DNA of 64,000 nt from Robertmurraya dakarensis (lineage in GTDB: Bacteria > Bacillota > Bacilli > Bacillales > Cytobacillaceae). Below, one piece after another: positions 61,630 through 64,000 of this stretch (position 1 is the stretch's first letter; each line of letters begins with the position of its first letter). The notes below the pieces were generated by a model. That model was given only the letters and a program-made list of their open reading frames with translations. It did no database searches and was not told the DNA's origin. The position numbers and the translations under genes were made by a program. Location: contig NZ_LT707409.1 of NCBI RefSeq assembly GCF_900156875.1, forward strand, positions 1,332,961-1,396,960, in the 5' to 3' direction.

Positions 61630-62790
61630 TTATTTAAATGCACTCATACCAGTTAGTTCACGCCCCATAATCAACTTTTGAATCTGGGATGTTCCTTCAG
61701 GAATAGTTAATATCTTTGCATTTCGATAGAGGCGTTCTAACGGAAATTCAGTAGTCAATCCGTAGGCACCGTGAATCTGAATGGCATTTGATGTAACACG
61801 AACAGCCATCTCTGTTGCAAATTGTTTAGCCATCGAACTCTCAAGCCGACTATTTTTCCCTTTGGTAACCATATCTAATGCTCGATAGGCTAGTAGCTTA
61901 GAAATATCAAGATCGGTTTTCATATCTGCTAACAATTTCTGAATTAACTGAAAGGATCCAATTGGTTTGCCGAACTGCTGCCTTTCCTTGACATATTTTA
62001 GAGAATGTTCCAATGCTTTCTCAGCGATAGAGTTTGCATGAACGGCAACAAAGCATCTCCAAGTATGAAAACCTACCATTTTATGCTTATAACCTTCACC
62101 AGGAGGTACGATGAGGTTTTCCTTTGGAACACGGAGATCATCAAAATGAAGCTCCGCTAACTCTGCCAAATCTCCTCCTTTAAGTCCCAGCAAATGAATT
62201 CTTTTGGATTCAAATGATGTTTCATTTCGATCAACTAGTATCATTCCGATACCCTTAGAACCCTTGCTACGGTCAAATTGGACAGCAACACTTACATAAT
62301 CTGCAAATTCACCATTTGTAATAAAGGTTTTTGTTCCATTGATCACCCAACTGTCTCCATCTAGATAAGCTGATGTTTGAATTTCAGATGCGCTTGAGCC
62401 AACATTTGGTTCCGTATTTGCTGAACAACCAATCTTGTCTCCTGATAACAGTCCAGGCAGAAACTTATTACAATGACACTCATTCCCGTGATCTGCTATC
62501 ATTCTGGCAAGACCAGAGGAGATCCCAACAATCCCTTAGAATTCAACTGGAAGCTCTTCATAAATCAATCCATATGTCATTACGTCAAGCCCATCCCCTC
62601 CCAATTCTTTAGGAATGGTAGTGCCTAGGAACCCATATGGCTTTAATTCTTTTAAAATATTAATCATAAAATCTTTGGAGTACGGTTTATCCTGACCTTC
62701 TCTAGCAATCGCTGGCTCCAATACTTCTTTTGACAATTTCTTGACCGTTTGCTTAAGCATGATTTGCTCACCTGTAAAATCAAAATTCAT
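61630..62790 (-). pseudogene. Acyl-CoA dehydrogenase A7, interrupted by a nonsense codon
   Basis: The frame is collinear with A3-A6 over 386 codons but has TAA at codon 85 (62536-62538), where A6 has the Lys of HELKG. Downstream the frame is open and complete: SANTEPNVGSS, KPIGSFQLIQKLLADMKTD and catalytic Glu in IPEGTSQIQKL. A second sign of decay is HGNECHCNKFLPG in place of NGSAYQKEKFLPG, and an extra AEL is inserted near the GDLAEL loop. Without read-through or reinitiation the product is a useless 84-residue N-terminus. ATG behind GGAGG is the inferred start. Confidence 0.85.
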
Positions 62791-62833
62791 AATCATCATC
62801 CTCCAGTTGCAGCGAACAAATTACTTGCACTTT

Positions 62834-64000
62834 TTATTTATCAAGCCAAACATTCTTCATATGGATATACCCGTATGATGCATGTTCATGCCATGCCTGT
62901 AAATATGGAGGTATCGGCAAAGTTCTATACTGTGTTACAATTGGCATCGGATTTAAGACATGCTTTAAGATATACCTTTGCGCTTCATGTACTTTTGCCT
63001 TTCTCGCATCCACATCTAGAAGTACTCGTTGTTCTTCAAGAATTTTATCCAACTCTGGATAACTGTCGCCGAAATAATTCCCTACACCATTAGTATGGAA
63101 TTGATAATATAACCACTCATCAACCTCTTGATATCTAGTGATATAACCAAACTTCAGTTCAAAATCTCCAGCTCTCCATCTTTCAATGAATGATCCATAT
63201 TCAGCAACTTCAATTTCTGCATTAATGCCAATCGCTTTTAGATCTTCCGCCACCCATTGTGCCAAACGAACTAGTTCCTCACCGTAAGCTTCAGTTGTCA
63301 TAATTACTGTGTCAAAGCCGTTAGGGAAACCAGCATCAGCTAATAGTTGCTTTGCTTTTTCAGGATCATATGCTAGAAGCTCTTCTCTTTCTTCTATTGG
63401 TAGTGACCAGTCTCCCATTGTTGGATTAACCGGGGCACTTATTTCCCCACCGCCATAAATACGATCAACTGCATTTTGTCTATCGATTGCCATACTAATT
63501 GCTTGACGAACACGTTCATCTTTAAATTTTTCATGCTTCATCCCCATGGCCAACTGAGATTGTGTCGCATATAGTTTTCTATTCTCAATCGTATCTGGAT
63601 TTGTTCGTTTTAGATTTTCCCAATCTTCCGGCGATATCTCACTCATATATTCGATTTGGCCTGTTCTAAATGCAGCAATTCGTGCAGCTTGATCTGGAAT
63701 TATCATAATGTCAACTCCATCAAGATATGGTTTACCTTCTTCAAAGTAGTTGGGATTACGAACATACGACGCTTTAATATTTTTGTCCCATTTTTCTAAC
63801 ATAAATGGTCCTGTACCAATCGCTTCCTCCGCTAAATTAATTTGACCTTCTATCGCTTCTTTTGGCAGAATCCACATAAAATGGCTTGCCATATTGGTTA
63901 AGAATGGAGCAAAGACTGTTTTTAAGTTAAAGACAACCGTTTGCTCATCCGGTGCCTCAATGCTTTCAACCGCGTCCAAAAGGTTTAATTGGTGTCCTGG
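62834..64000 (-). CDS. ABC transporter solute-binding protein, family 5, SBP4, partial (N-terminus beyond the right edge)
   Basis: The last 388 residues of an SBP_bac_5 protein; the frame is open to the right edge. Typical blocks are SIEAPDEQTVVFNLK, GTGPFMLEKWDKN, RVRQAISMAIDRQNAVDRIY and AYDPEKAKQLLADAGFPNGF. It is distinct from SBP1-3 and may take another ligand. No permease gene is seen beside it in the window. It is upstream of the A7 pseudogene and probably belongs to the same transcription unit. Any signal peptide and promoter lie outside. Confidence 0.87.
   Translation of the reverse strand, partial: PGHQLNLLDAVESIEAPDEQTVVFNLKTVFAPFLTNMASHFMWILPKEAIEGQINLAEEAIGTGPFMLEKWDKNIKASYVRNPNYFEEGKPYLDGVDIMIIPDQAARIAAFRTGQIEYMSEISPEDWENLKRTNPDTIENRKLYATQSQLAMGMKHEKFKDERVRQAISMAIDRQNAVDRIYGGGEISAPVNPTMGDWSLPIEEREELLAYDPEKAKQLLADAGFPNGFDTVIMTTEAYGEELVRLAQWVAEDLKAIGINAEIEVAEYGSFIERWRAGDFELKFGYITRYQEVDEWLYYQFHTNGVGNYFGDSYPELDKILEEQRVLLDVDARKAKVHEAQRYILKHVLNPMPIVTQYRTLPIPPYLQAWHEHASYGYIHMKNVWLDK

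Noticed and set aside
1-64000. Possible rRNA, tRNA, CRISPR array, prophage or transposase genes
   Set aside because: None seen on either strand; no clover-leaf candidates with CCA-type ends, no regularly spaced repeats, no integrase or transposase motifs.

Overview
The window looks like chromosome of a low-GC, Gram-positive Bacillaceae bacterium (Bacillus, Neobacillus or Cytobacillus type). Supporting signs are purine-rich AGGAGG-type ribosome binding sites, frequent GTG and TTG starts, lipoproteins with Firmicute-style signal peptides, a tenI-thiO-thiS-thiG-thiF operon under a TPP riboswitch, a YhcX-type acetyltransferase/nitrilase fusion, and DUF4256 and DUF5068 proteins. No rRNA, tRNA, CRISPR array, phage gene or transposase gene was seen.

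Region 1 (1-13.5 kb) is mostly housekeeping. It holds the N-terminal part of a PstS phosphate-binding lipoprotein, a DUF4256 protein, an MFS exporter, a pterin carbinolamine dehydratase, a decayed TPR gene fragment, yhcX, a DUF5068 lipoprotein, the thiazole branch of thiamine synthesis with its riboswitch and terminator, oligoendopeptidase F, and one plus-strand protein of unknown function. Two nearly identical 44-bp repeats bracket the thiamine operon.

Region 2 (13.5-22.5 kb) is an Opp/Dpp-type ABC importer (two permeases, two ATPases, two solute-binding lipoproteins). It is transcribed divergently from a LysR regulator gene that carries a one-base frameshift in its third codon.

Region 3 (23-64 kb) is a very large, internally redundant acyl-CoA catabolic supercluster, almost entirely on the minus strand. 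It holds seven acyl-CoA dehydrogenases (one with a nonsense codon), three complete acyl-CoA ligases plus one remnant, four crotonases, four SDR dehydrogenases (one without a usable start codon), two SCP2-type thiolases each beside a DUF35 zinc-ribbon/OB protein plus a thiolase remnant, two CaiB/BaiF proteins (one resembling alpha-methylacyl-CoA racemase), two nitronate-monooxygenase-like flavoproteins, an iron alcohol dehydrogenase, a 2-hydroxyacid dehydrogenase, a broken flavin reductase, a TRAP-TAXI importer, a DHA2-type MFS exporter, an intact LysR regulator and further solute-binding proteins. Hairpins and regulatory sites suggest four main transcription units: 41.7 to 38.4 kb, 38.1 to 22.9 kb, 49.1 to 42.9 kb, and beyond 64 to 51.2 kb.

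A recurring near-palindrome (core TGTAAAATA-N4-ATTTTATA) lies upstream of both lysR genes and their divergent operons, one solute-binding protein gene and two catabolic operons. I infer that it is the operator of the two paralogous LysR proteins and unites the cluster into one regulon. The enzyme set points to uptake, CoA activation, dehydrogenation, hydration, oxidation and thiolytic or retro-aldol cleavage of branched or alicyclic carboxylic acids. The actual substrate cannot be read from the sequence. Six decayed genes in the cluster suggest ongoing duplication and loss.
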